Shown: positions 8,561 through 21,333, counted from the stretch's first letter. The stretch: DNA of 64,000 nucleotides from Aralia elata (GCA_034770075.1 CM068385.1:56986746-57050745), one strand, 5' to 3'. Notes: a model not told the origin generated them from the sequence alone. Translations and numbers: made by a program.

Positions 8561-11500
8561 GGACGCTGTGCAGTCAAAGGATGTGGTGTCAGGTAATCAT
8601 TCCAGTCAATAATATTAATGCTTATGTATTGTTTGACTCGGGTGCTACTTGCTCATTTATATCCGATGATTTTGCTAAGAACTTAGAATTACCCCAGGAA
8701 GAACTAGATTACCCTATGAACATAGAGATTGCGAATAGGGAAATAATTCCTGTTAAACTTATCCACAAGGATTGTCAAATAGATATTAAGGGTCAGATAA
8801 CGACGGTAAACTTGATCCCAATTCGACTTGGGGAGTTTGACGTTATATTGGGTATGGATTGGTTGACTAATCATGGGGCAGTCATTGACTGTCAAAAGAA
8901 GTGTATAAACCTTATGACTCCGTCAAAGGTTGTGTTTTATGGTAGCAAATCGCCTAGACAAGCGAGTTGTCTGACGATGATGCAGGCCAGAAAGATGTTG
9001 AGGCAAGGCTGTGTAGGGTATCTAGCCTACATAGTTGATACACGAAAGGAAGGTGCAAAGCTGGAAGAGATACCAGTGGTTAGAGATTTCATAGACGTGT
9101 TTCCTGAAGATTTAACCAGGATTACCGCCAGATAGGGAAATCGAGTTTGTGATTGATTTAGCACCGGGAACGGCCCCTATATCGAAGGCCCCGTATCGAA
9201 TGGCTCCAGTGGAATTAAAGGAGTTGATGGCGCAGCTACAGGAGTTGCTAGATAAAAAGTATATTCAACCGAGCGTTTCGCCGTGGGGAGCGCCGGTATT
9301 ATTTGTTAAGAAGAAGGATGGATCAATGCGTCTTTGCATTGATTATAGAGAATTGAACAAGGTCACGATCAAAAACAAGTATCCGTTGCCAAGGATCGAT
9401 GACCTGTTTGATCAACTAAAGGGGGCAAGGTACTTTTCAAAGATAGATTTACGAAGTGGGTACCATCAGTTGAAGGTGAGACAGGAGGATATACCAAAGA
9501 CGGCATTTCGAACTAGATATGGTCACTATGAGTTTTTGGTTATGTCATTTGGTTTAACGAATGCGCCTGCAGCATTCATGGACTTAATGAATAGGGTGTT
9601 TCAAACCATTTCTGGATAAATTCGTAGTGGTGTTTATAGACGACATCCTCGTATATTCCAAAACTCAGGAAGAACACGTCGAGCATTTGAGGGTGACATT
9701 AGAGGCGTTAAGGAAAGAGAAATTGTATGCAAAATTTTCAAAGTGCGAATTTTGGTTGGAAACGTGTGCAATTTCTTGGGCATGTGATTGATAAGGACGG
9801 AATATCGGTAGAACCCATCAAAAGTCGAAGCTGTGATAAACTGGGATCAGCCGAAAACACCGTCAGAAGTGAGGAGTTTCCTAGGTTTGGCAGGATATTA
9901 TAGGCGTTTTATTCAAGATTTCTCGAGAATCGCCACTCTCCGTTAACGAATTTAACAAGAAAATCAGTGAAGTTTATTTGGACGGAGAAGTGCGAAGAGA
10001 GTTTCCAAGAACTAAAGAAGAGACTAAGTTCGGCACCTGTATTGTCTTTGCCAGATGATACAGGAAATTTTGTGGTGTATAGCGACGCATCGCATAAGGG
10101 ACTTGGTTGTGTGTTGATGCAGAATGGAAAGGTTATTGCATATGCATCGCGCCAACTAAAAGACTATGAAAAAGGGTATCCGACCCATGACTTAGAGTTA
10201 GCAGCTGTGGTGTTTGCTCTGAAAATCTGGCGACACTATCTCTATGGGGAGAAGTGTGAAATATACACAGACCATAAAAGTCTGAAGTATATTTTTACAC
10301 AGAAAGATTTGAATATGCGGCAAAGGAGATGGATAGAGTTAATCAAGGACTATGATTGTGAAATCCTATACCATCCGGGAAAAGCCAATGTGGTTGCAGA
10401 CGCTTTGAGCAGAAAGGGTCGGGAGAAATTGTTTTTGTTAACCGCTCAGGAGAAGCTCGTGGAGGAAATGGCTAAGTTGGAACTAGAAGTGAAGAATCAG
10501 ATTGAGTCGACCGAAAAATTATTTCAGATAGAAACCCAACCAACTCTGGTGGAAAAAGTGAAGGAAGCGCAACTCAAAGATGAGGAATGTGTTGCGATAC
10601 GAAAAAGATTGCTTGAGGGAGAAAAGCTTAAATACAAAGTTGACACTGAAGGACTGCTTAGATTTGAAGGCCGAATTTGGGTTCCGGCAGAACTAAAGAT
10701 CAGAGAAGAGATTTTGACCGAAGCCCATAGTTCAAGATTTTCGGTTCACCCAGGAAGTACGAAGATGTACCAAGATCTTCGCCAACATTTCTGGTGGCCA
10801 AACATGAAAAGAGAGGTTGCTGAGTGTGTTGCGAAGTGCCTAACCTGTCAGCGAGTAAAAGCAGAACATCAACGACCAAGTGGTTTGCTACAGCCTTTGG
10901 AGATACCAGAATGGAAATGGGAGCATATCACGATGGATTTCGTGGTAGGTCTTCCAGCTACTCAGAAGGGATATGACGCGATATGGGTCATCGTGGATCG
11001 ACTGACGAAATCAGCGCACTTTTTACCAATCAAAGTCAGATTCACTTTAGATCAGCTGGCGAAGTTATATATCAAAGAAATTATCTCGAGGCACGGTGTT
11101 CCAGTATCAATAGTGTCAGACAGGGATCCGCGGTTCACATCAAAGTTTTGGAGGAGTCTGCAAACTTGTTTGGGGACACAGTTGCGAATGAGTACAGCCT
11201 ATCATCCTCAAACCGATGGCCAGAGTGAAAGAACAATTCAAACGTTGGAGGACATGCTGAGAGCGTGTGTCATGGATTTCAAGGGCAACTGGGATAATCA
11301 TTTACCTTTGGTCGAATTTGCTTACAACAACAGTCATCACGCCAGTATCGGCATGCCACCCTACGAAGCGTTGTACGGAAGGAAATGCAGAACTCCGTTA
11401 TGTTGGGATGAGGTTGGTGAACGTCGACTATTAGGACCCGAGCTGGTGCAACAAACTGCTGAGATTGTTCAAGTAATAAGAGCCAGACTGATAGCCGCTC

Positions 11501-11973
11501 AAGACAGGCAGAAAAAGTATGCTGACTAGCACCGACAAAATCGCGAATTTGAGGTCGGCAACTTCGTGTTTCTCAAAGTATCTCCCTGGAAAGGGAAAAT
11601 CAGATTTGGAAAGAAGGGTAAACTAAGTCCGCGATTCATTGGACCCTTTGAAGTACTGAAACGGGTGGGTGAGGTCGCTTATGAGGTAGCTTTACCTCCT
11701 GAGTTAGGCCACGTCCACAATGTCTTTCATATATCGGTGCTACGACCGTATAAGTCTGATTATAAACATGTCATAGAGTATGAACCGATACAGTTTGAGC
11801 AAGATTTATCCTATGAAGAGGTTCCTGTACAGATAGTAGACAGGAAAGAGCAAGTGCTTCGCAATAAAGTGATACCTTCCGTTAAGGTAATCTGGAGGAA
11901 CCACAGTGCTGAAGAAGCTACGTGGGAACTCGAAGATAAAATGATGCAGAATTACCCTCACTTATTTGTTTAA
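8561..11973 (+). pseudogene. pol of element 2: PR, RT, RNaseH, IN, chromodomain (broken)
   Basis: Domains run in the Ty3/gypsy order. Protease has LFDSGATCSFIS with the catalytic DSG near 8635. RT runs from about 9110 and has the catalytic FIDD at 9632-9643. RNaseH begins near YSDASHKGLGC (about 10080). Integrase has the HX..H and CX2C finger and the D,D,E core. A GPY/F module (RFIGPFEVL) and a chromodomain (VIWRNHSAEEATWELE) end at PHLFV. Frameshifts of one base near 8595, 9115 and 9600, several between 9755 and 9950, and a TAG at 11527-11529 (Gln codon in elements 8 and 9) break the frame. Most indels lengthen a short base run, so some could be sequencing errors. Confidence 0.92.
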
Positions 11974-11984
11974 CTTTTGTATTG

Positions 11985-12086
11985 CGATTCTAGGGACATA
12001 ATCTTTGTAAGGAGGGGAGAAAATGTAACAGACGAGTTTAATTGCGTTGTGATTCTGGGGACAGAATCCTTTTAAGGAGGGAAAGA
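11985..12086 (+). promoter_or_regulatory. Doubled polypurine tract before 3' LTR of element 2
   Basis: Two similar blocks follow each other. The first, with attctagggacataatc, then aaggaggggagaaaa, is followed by an LTR-start-like tgtaacagacga (12024). The second, with attctggggacagaatcc, then aaggagggaaaga (12074-12086), adjoins the real LTR. Elements 8 and 9 share the doubling; element 1 does not. The second tract is the active one judged by the LTR start. Confidence 0.8.
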
Positions 12087-14950
12087 TGTAACGAATGCAA
12101 ATTTTTGTGACTGAATAAAAATATTTATTGAGTTATATAAATATTTTTATTAATTTATTAAGTTTTGTGGAATGGGTATATGTTACGTTTAATAATGTTA
12201 AATATTAATTTGAGTATGATTTGTTATTCTAATTCAATTTAATGATTAAATTAGATGATGAAGAGATTTATTTAAATAAATGATTTATTTGAATAAAAGA
12301 ATTTATTTGGTATTATTGTTATTTGTTAAATGAAATTATTATTTGAGTTGGTAAGGTTTAATTGAATAATAAGTTCAATTAAGTTAGTAGTGTGACATTT
12401 TAAAGCTATATGTTATATTGGTTTATTAAAATAAATGAAAGGAGTTTTAATTTTGTTTTTCCAAACTAGGCCTTATGACCTTTAGTTGGAAAAATGAGTT
12501 ATTTTATTTGTGTTTTGCCAAACAAGCCTTTAGTTAGAATAATGGATTATTTTAATCTTGCTTTGCCAAACAAGCCTTATGGCTTTTGAAATTTTATAAC
12601 TGATGATACGTTATTATTGTATTAAGTATCAGTTTTTATTTTAGTTTTTAATTTGCATCAGTTTTATTTTTTTAAAAAAAAAAGTACGTCAGTTGAAAGA
12701 AAAGAAAAGAGAAGAACAGAGAGAAAAGAAGAAGAACATCAGAGTTTGAGAGAAAACAGAGAGCAGAGCTTGAGAATTTGAGAGTTGAGAGAAAAGAGAG
12801 AATTTGAGAGAGAAGCTTGGAGATTGGAGAAAGAATTTCCAAAACCAAGGAAGCTTAATCAAATTTCTAAGAATTTGAAGGTATAAACTATTTACTATGT
12901 TTTATTTTCTCTATATATGAATTTATATGCTAAATTCATGAATTACTTGGTTAAAAATGTTTAGAACGCATGTGTTAGATGATTATATGATGATTAACAA
13001 TTAATTTAGAGGTATTAATCCATGAAAACATGCTTTAGAATTGAGTTTTTAGTTTTTACAGAGTTTACTTTATGAATTGTATATATGTATGAAAATTGAT
13101 GCTCTAATTGGTTATTAATCGGTAAATTGATAATTGTTTATGATTATTTGATGAAAAAACATGAATAATGCAAGAAGAATGGGTTCAATTGATTTGAAAA
13201 ATGAATTTACAGAGTTTTTGTTTTATGAAAATGGCAAAAAACATGGTTATTTTATAAAACAGTGAATTTTTGGTTTTAAATTGATTGATTATGTGTTTTA
13301 TAATGCTTAGATTAGTTAGAAACATGTTGGGTAAATGTTTTATATCATATATGGTGTTTGGGTATATCTAATTTATTTTCTGGATGGTAGAATTCGGAAA
13401 ATTTTGGCCAAATTTTGGCCCTAAGTTTTTCACTGGTTCGCGAGCTGGGGAAGACGACAGTCAAGTCTATCGCCCCGGCGATAGAAATGAACTGATTTCT
13501 TCGCCCCAGCGACATCGTCGCCCCGACGACAAAATAGTTAAGCAAAATGCCGCCCCGGCGATAGGCTCGCCCCGGCGACAATTTTGTTAAGTTTTTCTCG
13601 CCCCGGCGAGAAACACTACTGTTTTAAAAAAAAAATTATTATTTTATTCTTGGAAGTTATGATGCATAATTAAACTTATTAATGTGACTAATGTATTACC
13701 AAGATGGTTGCTAAACTAGTATTTGTTGACTATGGTATGCTAAATGAGATAAAGAGCAAGCCTTAAATGCTTTTAATTTTGTGACTAATTATGTTACAAT
13801 TTTATAATTAAATGTTTAGGTTGTTTAAGGATCGTGAATTACTTAAATTTGTAATCTACGCTTGAGGCAAGTTTTCCTCCCTTAAACTTGAAAGTTATTT
13901 ATAGCAAGTTTCCTTATCTCAACTTATTACTTTTACGTTGAGCAAGTTTTCTTTCTTTAAACTTGTTAAATTATTATAGCAAGTTTTCTATTTCTTAAGC
14001 TTGTTATTATTTCAACAAGTTTACTTCCTTTGAGTGAATTAATTAACCTTAGCTTATTGTTATTCAAGCAAGGCTGATATCATGTTGAGTAATTATATTT
14101 TGTTTCAGATATTATTTATTCAGTCTTTGATTATCATTCAAACTTCGAATACAAAACTTTACTAAAGAACTAGACTAGCAAACCTTATTGATTTCAGCTA
14201 GTCCTTAGTTGATGTGCGTTTCAAAGACTTAGAATGTTTTCTATACTTGTTTCCAAGCCAATTTTCTTTTTGGTATGGATTCAGACGATAAACTGAGATG
14301 AACAACCCTATTATAGGGGATTACTTACGCGACAACGTTAAAATGTTTGTGCACAATACATTGTACAAAGGGCTGATCCCCCTGAGTACGAGATGTTGGT
14401 CCATAGTCTTTATGACTGTTAAAGGTTACAGTAGAAATACTTGTCAACCTAGGACATAGTTCGAGGTCTTGTGACCCTCAGATAAAATTTCTATATTTTG
14501 AAGTCTATCTTTCCGTGAATCGAGCTTTCTTCTAACGAACTCTTAGACTGTTATTCCTCATTTGAAATCCTTTTCATTTAAATATTGTTGTTATCATACT
14601 TGTGAGCAATTGTTTGCTCACTCTTGCACTAATCATTTCAGCTAAGCCCGAGAAGCAGGACGAGCCGTCCACCAGTAAGGGCAAGGGCAAGATGCAGAAA
14701 TAGTTCTAGATTTATTAATTAATTGATGAACATTTGTACCAGATTTGTTTTAGATTTTTTTTATATATTCCGCATTTGATGTATTAAGGTTGTGGTGACC
14801 TAGGATTTTAATTATTGATGTAACCCGGTTTGGGAGATGATTAATTAAGTTTATTTTAATTGCTTAATTATGGGTAGTTAGATGTGAATGAATGGGATAG
14901 TGAACACCAAATCAGGGGAAAATTAAGTACCCAGATTTGGGGGTGTCACA
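12087..14950 (+). repeat. 3' LTR of element 2 (2864 bp)
   Basis: It is near-identical to 3221-6085 and carries all the same internal blocks: GA leader to 12892, GC hairpins (about 13470-13610), CAAGTTT array, ggggat/atcccc domain and the mini-exon frame at 14641-14703. It is followed by the gcttt target duplication. Confidence 0.95.
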
Positions 14951-15237
14951 GCTTTAGCTTGGTGCTGCAGCGCCAGCTCCGTGTCCGGACCGGGTCGGGC
15001 AGTCAGGCCGGGTCAGTTCGGGTCAGACCTAATGAATCCTTTTCAGCGGGTCCAACACTTATATATTTCTTTGTACTAAATGATTAGACAGGTTATTTAT
15101 TCCTATCTGGTTAAGACCTTACGTGCTTAATTTTGCGTTAAATGTCAAACAAATTGGTATTGTCTTAAGGCAGAAATTGAATAATCTAATTGCAATTTAG
15201 GCTTGGTTTCCAGGGGGTGCTGCCCCCCGACCCCCGC

Positions 15238-15283
15238 CAGCTCACCGGCGAGCTGGGCAGCCGCTCGCTGACCGGGGAGCGAG
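15238..15283 (+). repeat. Two GC-rich hairpins in LTR 1
   Basis: cagctcaccggcgagctg (15238-15255) and ctcgctgaccggggagcgag (15264-15283) are inverted repeats with 6-bp perfect stems and similar accgg loops. The stems differ completely while the loop is kept. Confidence 0.85.
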
Positions 15284-16202
15284 ACCCCCGACTGGGTAGT
15301 CGTAGGGCAATCAATGTGTTTTAATGATGCAGCATCCGTTTTGAACCATTATTTGGTATGTGACTAATTGTTATATAAATATGTACTTAATTGTGTAGGA
15401 TATTAAGGAGCGTGTGTTATAATATTATAGCAGCGCATCAGGCAAGTTTTTCTAACGCTTGTCAAACCCTTGTGTTGGGCAAGTTTCCCTAACCTTACTC
15501 GAATTATATTTTGAGCAGGTTTCATATTTTATACAGGTGTTGTATATTGTTGCAAGTTTCATGACTCAAATGGAGCTATTACTTTTGAATCATATTAGTG
15601 GATTAATTATTGTCAATTACTCCACCTCCAAGATGATTATTGATATTCGCAGCTTATGCATTTGAAGTCATTATTTGTTGTTGGATTGTGTAAACGTTAA
15701 AGTTCTTCATTCATGAACTATTTAAGGAAATAGTCTACGCCATTTGTTTCGGCTAGACATGAACAGGTTAATACCTTTTTAAAAAGCTATCCAAACCAGT
15801 AGTTGGTATGGATTCTTGGACTGAGAGAGCAACCCTTATTAGGGGATTATAATGTGTCGGTTATTCGATGCAGTCAGAGTTAAATGTTATGCATATACAT
15901 GGTGTACAAGAGGCTGATCCCCTCGAGTGCAACTGACGGGGCCAGGTTTTAAAAGAGTTAGTTGAATGATTGACTCTTTGGCCAAAAGTTCATGATCGGT
16001 TGGACCACTCAGTAGTAAATAATCATTATTCATTGTTTCATTTGGACTTTGATTATGTCATTTAAGTTAATTCATCAATATTCATAAATTGTTAATCTAT
16101 GCAGTTATTATTCTTATTCATTCATGATATATCTTCATTCTTGCTTTTAAACTTGCTGAGCAAAGTAGTTGCTCACTCTTGCTATATCATGAACCTATTG
16201 CA

Positions 16203-16256
16203 GCTAAGCCGGGGAGTTCCAAAGCGAACAAAGGCAAGGGAAAGCTTAAGGAATAG
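16203..16256 (+). other. Mini-exon-like frame in LTR 1
   Basis: Seventeen codons and TAG read AKPGSSKANKGKGKLKE, directly after an acceptor-like cctattgcag. It matches the frame in LTR 2 at the AKP start, the KGKGK motif and the stop, but is three codons shorter, so the length change keeps the frame. Confidence 0.5.
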
Positions 16257-16490
16257 TTATATGTACTATCCTGTTATGTAATTCGTGGAATCATTTTGTA
16301 TTATTATGGTATTCTGCGATGTATTTCATTTAAGGTTTTAGACCTTGGGACCGTAGTAAACCTTTTGTAATGAACAACATATGTTTATTTATTCCGCATT
16401 AGTTAATTTATGTTATTTAGAGGTGTATGGATGTATTTTATCGTGAGCACCAAATTCGAGGTATTGGTACCTGAATTTGGGGGTGTCACA

Positions 16491-17653
16491 TTGGTTGCTC
16501 AAGGTGCCCAATAATTTCAAATGCTTGCCGGCAACTCCCTTCATCTCTCCATTCTAATTGGTCTAAAATGAGGGATTGGTTCCCTCTTGGAGTAATAAGC
16601 CAAAATAACTCCCCAAATACACAAAAATATATCCGAAAACTCCCACTTGTGTACCAAACTTGGTAAATAACTCTCCCCAAAATTAAAATGAGTATTACCA
16701 TAAATATTGGGATGGGTAAAAATAATTATTATGGGATTTGTCCATTTATTCGGAACACCCATATAATACATTTCGGATACGAATAAAATCACGTATTAGC
16801 CCAAATAAAATTTTTGACGCTTGGAAAAATTATTCGTACGCATACACGTATTTATGAAATTATTTAACATCGAAAAAGACACAAAAATTTTATGGCGTGA
16901 ATAGTATCTCGAGAAACGTGCCCCGTGAATAGTGATTTTTGCGATCTTTTGTAAAATCAATTATTCACTCCTACGGTTCAATAACACATAAAACTTCATA
17001 CGTTGACATCATCCAGGTTATAAAATAACCTTAAAACTCGTCACATAAAAGTAAATTTTAATCCATTTAATAATATTAATAAACCCAAATTACAAGAGTA
17101 TTCACGATTCGCGATTGCTGCTCTTCACGATTAACTCCCCATAATCATATACATTATCGCACCTATATCTCACCCATAATTCGGGTTAGCGTCTTTACAA
17201 CAAATAACTCGTTCAATTTTATTATCCATCAACTATTTATTTAATCCAATAAATAGTACTCTAGCGATATTTCTCGAAACCGCCAAATTAGCTTATACGA
17301 ACACTTTCATACTTACTAATCAACGCCTACACATATTCTAGGTCATAATATAACCTTTAAACGCTTAACACATAATATTATTAATAAAAGTCTATTTTAT
17401 TCAATAATATCCATAAGCTCGAATTATCAAGCTATCCACGGCTCTCGATCGTTACAATAATTAACTATTAACTCATTCATTTTGAATCTATGTATATATT
17501 TCACATTTATATATATATATATATACATATTAAGCTCACCAAATAAATCACATAAATGTATATAACACATATATATTCAAACTCGAATCGTAATAAGAAT
17601 TATTCTATATTAAATTCTTATTATAATTATTCTCGAAAATTCGGGTTGTCACA
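16491..17653 (-). repeat. Inverted partial gypsy LTR (5' part)
   Basis: On the minus strand the sequence starts TGTGACAACCCG at 17653 and runs to 16491, where the LTR of element 1 adjoins. The stretch 16505-17000 is a diverged reverse complement of 1640-2110 in LTR 1. Two similar segments near 17020-17110 and 17340-17440 suggest an internal duplication. No polypurine tract lies upstream of its start, so it was a 5' or solo LTR. Element 1 appears to have inserted into it; the rest would lie left of the window. Confidence 0.72.
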
Positions 17654-17972
17654 TTGATTGCATCTAGTAAAGGAATATTCCCCCCACCTTTCGAAAGGTT
17701 TCCAATATCTCCTTTTCTTGCTCATGCCTCTTTGAAGTTCTGGGATTCTTGGGGGGAAACGACAAAGGATTAGTCTTCAGCTGAATAAGAAGGTTAGGAA
17801 TTACCTTAGATATTCATGCCTCTTCCTTGGCCTTTTCTTCATCAAACCCAGCAGTGGCTTTGCGCACTTCCAGTTGCTTCCCACTCCTTACTATAATAGC
17901 ACTAGCATTCTCTCTTACACCGACAACTGTCTGAGAAAGTAACTTTCCTGAGCCTTGAGACTCCAATCTACG
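17654..17972 (-). pseudogene. Athila-like gypsy gag/protease-linker fragment
   Basis: The minus strand encodes a short relic. It reads RLESQGSGKLLSQT, then ENASAIIVRSGKQLEV, a TGA at 17814-17816, then EQEKEILETFRKVGGNIPLLDAI. This matches the known Athila-lineage region between the gag zinc finger and protease, where ENVSAI.LRSGK and NIPLLDAI motifs are typical. Both ends are cut: on the right by a copia LTR relic, on the left by the inverted gypsy LTR starting at 17653. It is not functional. Athila is a non-chromodomain gypsy lineage, so this is unrelated to elements 1, 2, 3, 8 and 9. The fit is by motif recognition only. Confidence 0.75.
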
Positions 17973-18111
17973 AATAAAACGAAAGTACGATAAAATCAAA
18001 TTTTAAAATTTTATACAAACCATCACCATGATCATTCTTTATGCGCAATTATTAATTAAACGAAAGAGATAGAGAATAAGAATTATACCCTTGTAGAATT
18101 CTAGCTTCCTC
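17973..18111 (-). repeat. Copia LTR 3'-end relic (element-6 family)
   Basis: Read on the minus strand it contains ctacaagggtataattctt, then tatctctttcgtttaatt and gatggtttgtataaaat, matching the end of the LTRs at 33960-34080 and 41250-41370. The left border with the Athila piece is approximate. The right end is cut by the LTR relic at 18112. Confidence 0.7.
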
Positions 18112-18381
18112 TGTGGCGCCCCCAAATCTGGGTCCCTTGAACCTCGGATTCGGTGCTCACGATACAATATACACATCACATCTACCTACCTATTGAATAT
18201 GAATTACATCATTCCTTACATTAACTTAATATAAAATATAACATCGTTATCCCAGGCTCACTAACCTTTACAAAACATATCTAATAATACAAAATATTTA
18301 TATCAACTCATAACATAATAATCAATACATAAGTGACACTACTCGGTCGCCTTCGCATTGTTGTAGTATCCGAGGTCAAGT
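18112..18381 (-). repeat. Gypsy LTR 3'-end relic
   Basis: On the minus strand the sequence ends ..cccagatttgggggcgccaca at 18112, the same terminus as the solo LTR whose end is at 20693. About 270 bases remain before the start of LTR 3. No gene was seen. Confidence 0.7.
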
Positions 18382-20692
18382 TGTAATTTAATATTTGTAA
18401 TAAATTGAATTTATGTGAAACTCTTGTGTGATTTCAATTATTATTTGTATATGTGTTATATATATATATATATAATTGGGATATGTGATGAGATGAATTT
18501 AAATAGTTGGTTTTGATTAATTTAACTATTTGAATTAACTAAGTAGTTATCAATTTTATTAATGCAAGAAATGGAATTAAAACTCAAAATTGAGTTCGGA
18601 GTGGAATTTGAAGACGCGGATTGTATATTTGAGTCCGTAACGTCAAAATTAGTAAGTATAGACTGTAATCACAAAATGTGTCGGGGTTGACTTTTTGGTC
18701 AACGTCAACCGATTCATTTTTTTCAGATAAAAAGCCAACTCAAATTTCGGGAGCTAATTTGGCGAAACGAATAATCCCACGACATTCGGAATGTCGATTT
18801 TAGTAGGAATCGATATTATTATCGAATAGTTTGGTTCCGGAGGGTAAAATGGTTAAATGATTATTTAATTGATTAATATAATATTTTATTAATTAAAATT
18901 GCATTAGCTGAATTTGGAGGGACCCATGTGACTATCAAATTGGGACAAATGAGAGAGGAGAGCACGGTTATAGAAATTAGGAAGATGGGAGTTACAATTC
19001 ATTTTTAATTTCTTCTCTTTTATTCCAAGACTCTTCATTCCATAACCTCTCTCTCTATTATTTGAATTAAACTGATGCAATATGATTAAATGTGTAAACT
19101 GATGGTTAAAGAGATGAAAAGACAAGAAAATCAATTGCCAATAATATCTACAAATACTCTCCAACCTAAAATACTTCTTCTTTTTCTTAAAATTTTACCG
19201 AGAGTAAAATTGAGATTGAGAGCTTAAGAGAGTTAGTACGAATTCTAGAGGATTACTGAAGATTTGACAAGCAAAGAGAGGGAGCATCAGATTAAACCAA
19301 GAGGGAATTCATCCAAAAGAGGTAACCAATAAACTTTGTTTTATAATCTTAAAGAAATAAGGAGAAAAATGCATGTTTGTTGGTAATTGAATTGTTTGTG
19401 GTTTCGTGTTCCTATATTGTTGATAGTTGTTGATGTTAGGATATTAAGAACAAAAGTTCTGGGTTAATCATGCTTCAAATTCACAGAAAATCAAAGAATT
19501 ATGCCATGCATGCTCTATGTTTGATAAAATGACTCTAAGAAGCTAAATCAATCAAAAAGTAAAAATTTGTTGAAGTTTGATGTTGTGTTATGTGTAAACA
19601 TGTTAGAGTAGATGATTTGGACATTAGTAATACTTTTATCGCATGCTAGAATCGAAATCACGGATTTTTGTCAATTTGGGTTTAACTAGTAATCTGTGAC
19701 TTTTCGGGTTTTTCGGACCATTGAAAATGTACCTCCGGTAATCCGAATGATGTATGTATTAATTTTGTAAAATACTAGGTAGCATGATGTCTAACCTGAC
19801 CAAGTTTGAATCTAATCCGAATTAAAACGAGCAAGATATGATTTTCGGGAGCAAGCATGAAAATAAGAAAAACTGCAGATTCTGGGAAATTCCCAAAAAT
19901 TTCTTGAGTCTCAAGAACAGTCGTGCACGTTTATCTAGGCATCTGGTTTGTGGTCTTAATATGTTAGTTTGATGTATGTGTTAGTTTTGTAAAATACTAG
20001 GTAGTATGATGTATATGCTAACCAAGTGTCAAAGGAAACTAGTGTAAATTGAACAAGATATGAATTATGGGAATTAACATGAAAATAACTAAAATCTGGA
20101 AATTCTGGAAAAGAACCCAGAAAAGTTTCCAAGTCTGAAAGTAGGTCGGACACGCTTATCTAGGCTCCTGGATTGTGGTCTTATTATGTTATTTTCATGT
20201 ATGTAATAGTTTTATAAAATACTATGCTGTATGAAGTTTATTGTGTCCAAGTATCATGGTCATATCATTTGTAGATTAGTGGGAATAAAATCGCAAAAGT
20301 GGCTGCAAGAAATAAAAATTTCAATGTCGGGTCATAAACAAAAAATTTCTCAGATTCTAAAATTGTACAATTTTACCTATGTGATGTGACATGTTATGTG
20401 AATAATTTGTATTGATAATAGAATGAGAATTAAATATATATTCTAATTGAAATGAAAGGAATCATTTATCCTTAAAACTAGTATTTGAATACTTAGTTGC
20501 TTAATGTAACTTAAATGAATAGGTTACGTGAAGAACTAGTAGATAGTTTTAACTATAGAAGACTTATCAGGCAAGTTTCTTGACTCTACTTTTAATTGAG
20601 CAAATATTTTATCATTATTCACTTATTCAGTGATCGAGAGTTTCTTAACTTGTGCTATTTATTAATATGTACAAGTTTCTTATGACGTAAGT
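18382..20692 (+). repeat. 5' LTR of chromovirus 3, first part
   Basis: A diverged gypsy LTR in plus orientation. The start TGTAATTTAATA at 18382 is the best guess by analogy with TGTAACGAAT in LTR 2. It has a GA-rich leader ending in a donor-like aaagag/gtaacc (19321/19322). Two similar blocks near 19700-19930 and 19950-20160 indicate an internal tandem duplication, and a hairpin-type caagttt region lies at 20570-20690. It is interrupted by a solo LTR and resumes at 24234. Confidence 0.75.
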
Positions 20693-20903
20693 TGTGGCGC
20701 CCCCAAATCTGGGTACTTGAAACCCGTACTTGGTGCATCAGGATACCATTTCTTTGAGCTGTTTAATAAATTACAAACTTAATATTTATATCAGAGTTGT
20801 CTATTCCCCAGGTATGACAACTTTTAATAACATTCTTTACATGTTACATAATATATATGATCACAATACAAAAGACTAATTATTACAGATAACACCATAC
20901 AAC

Positions 20904-20966
20904 TTATTCCTTCAGTTTTCCCTTTCCCTTGTCATTGCCAGAGTCTTCTGGTCGATCACACTTAGC
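20904..20966 (-). other. Mini-exon-like frame in solo LTR
   Basis: On the minus strand an acceptor-like aaatgttttcag precedes twenty codons and TAA reading AKCDRPEDSGNDKGKGKLKE. Length, AK start, KGKGK motif and stop match the frame in LTR 2 although most other residues differ. Directly upstream the same frame contains TGA and TAA, which favours an exon start here rather than a longer frame. Confidence 0.55.
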
Positions 20967-21333
20967 TGAAAACATTTAATTCAAAGCAAGAATGAGCATT
21001 CAATTGCTCAGCAAGTAATATTAGATAACACATTAACACCATACACATTCAATTCTAAAGTTAGCACACATTGAGTCTTTAGCAGTGTTCAATATAGTAT
21101 ACTGAGTGGTTTCCCACAAACAACCAACAAACTAATTTCCATCTCGTATACACTGTTTTCACAGTGAGTTAGATCGGTTGCCAGTTCGTATATACTTCTG
21201 CTCCCTGAAGGAATTGTTTACCCAGATACTATACATCAACTATTAAAGAGTACGACTTTACCATTACTTTATGAATTAACATTAAGTCTTTCATTATATA
21301 AGTCTTTCTTTATGACCCCGTAGGTTATATACC

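Larger units (their letters stand above)
3221..14950 (+). mobile_element. Full-length chromovirus 2 (Ty3/gypsy), 11,730 bp
   Basis: The element has both LTRs (TG...CA), a tRNA-Met primer site, ORF0, gag-pol, a polypurine tract and a perfect gcttt target duplication. The two LTRs are almost the same length and differ mainly by run-length indels, which suggests a recent insertion. The coding region nevertheless carries many single-base frameshifts and one in-frame TAG, so it is either a non-autonomous young copy or a copy read with indel errors. It lies within the 3' LTR of chromovirus 1 in the same orientation. Confidence 0.95.
14951..16490 (+). repeat. 3' LTR of chromovirus 1, second part
   Basis: Starting with the right gcttt duplication, the LTR of element 1 resumes and ends gtgtcaca at 16490. 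It has two further GC-rich hairpins (15238-15283), short caagttt-type repeats (15440-15560), the ggggat/atcccc domain (15842-15922), a gagcaa/ttgctc hairpin (about 16160-16175) and a 17-codon version of the mini-exon frame (16203-16256). No gene was seen. Confidence 0.85.

Noticed and set aside
13345..13590. Overlapping frames on both strands across the GC hairpins
   Set aside because: Palindromic sequence gives open frames on both strands; neither is kept in the 5' LTR copy.
16099..16281. Short hydrophobic frame in LTR 1 (MQLLFLF...)
   Set aside because: It uses a different frame from the conserved KGKGK frame and is not kept in the other LTRs.
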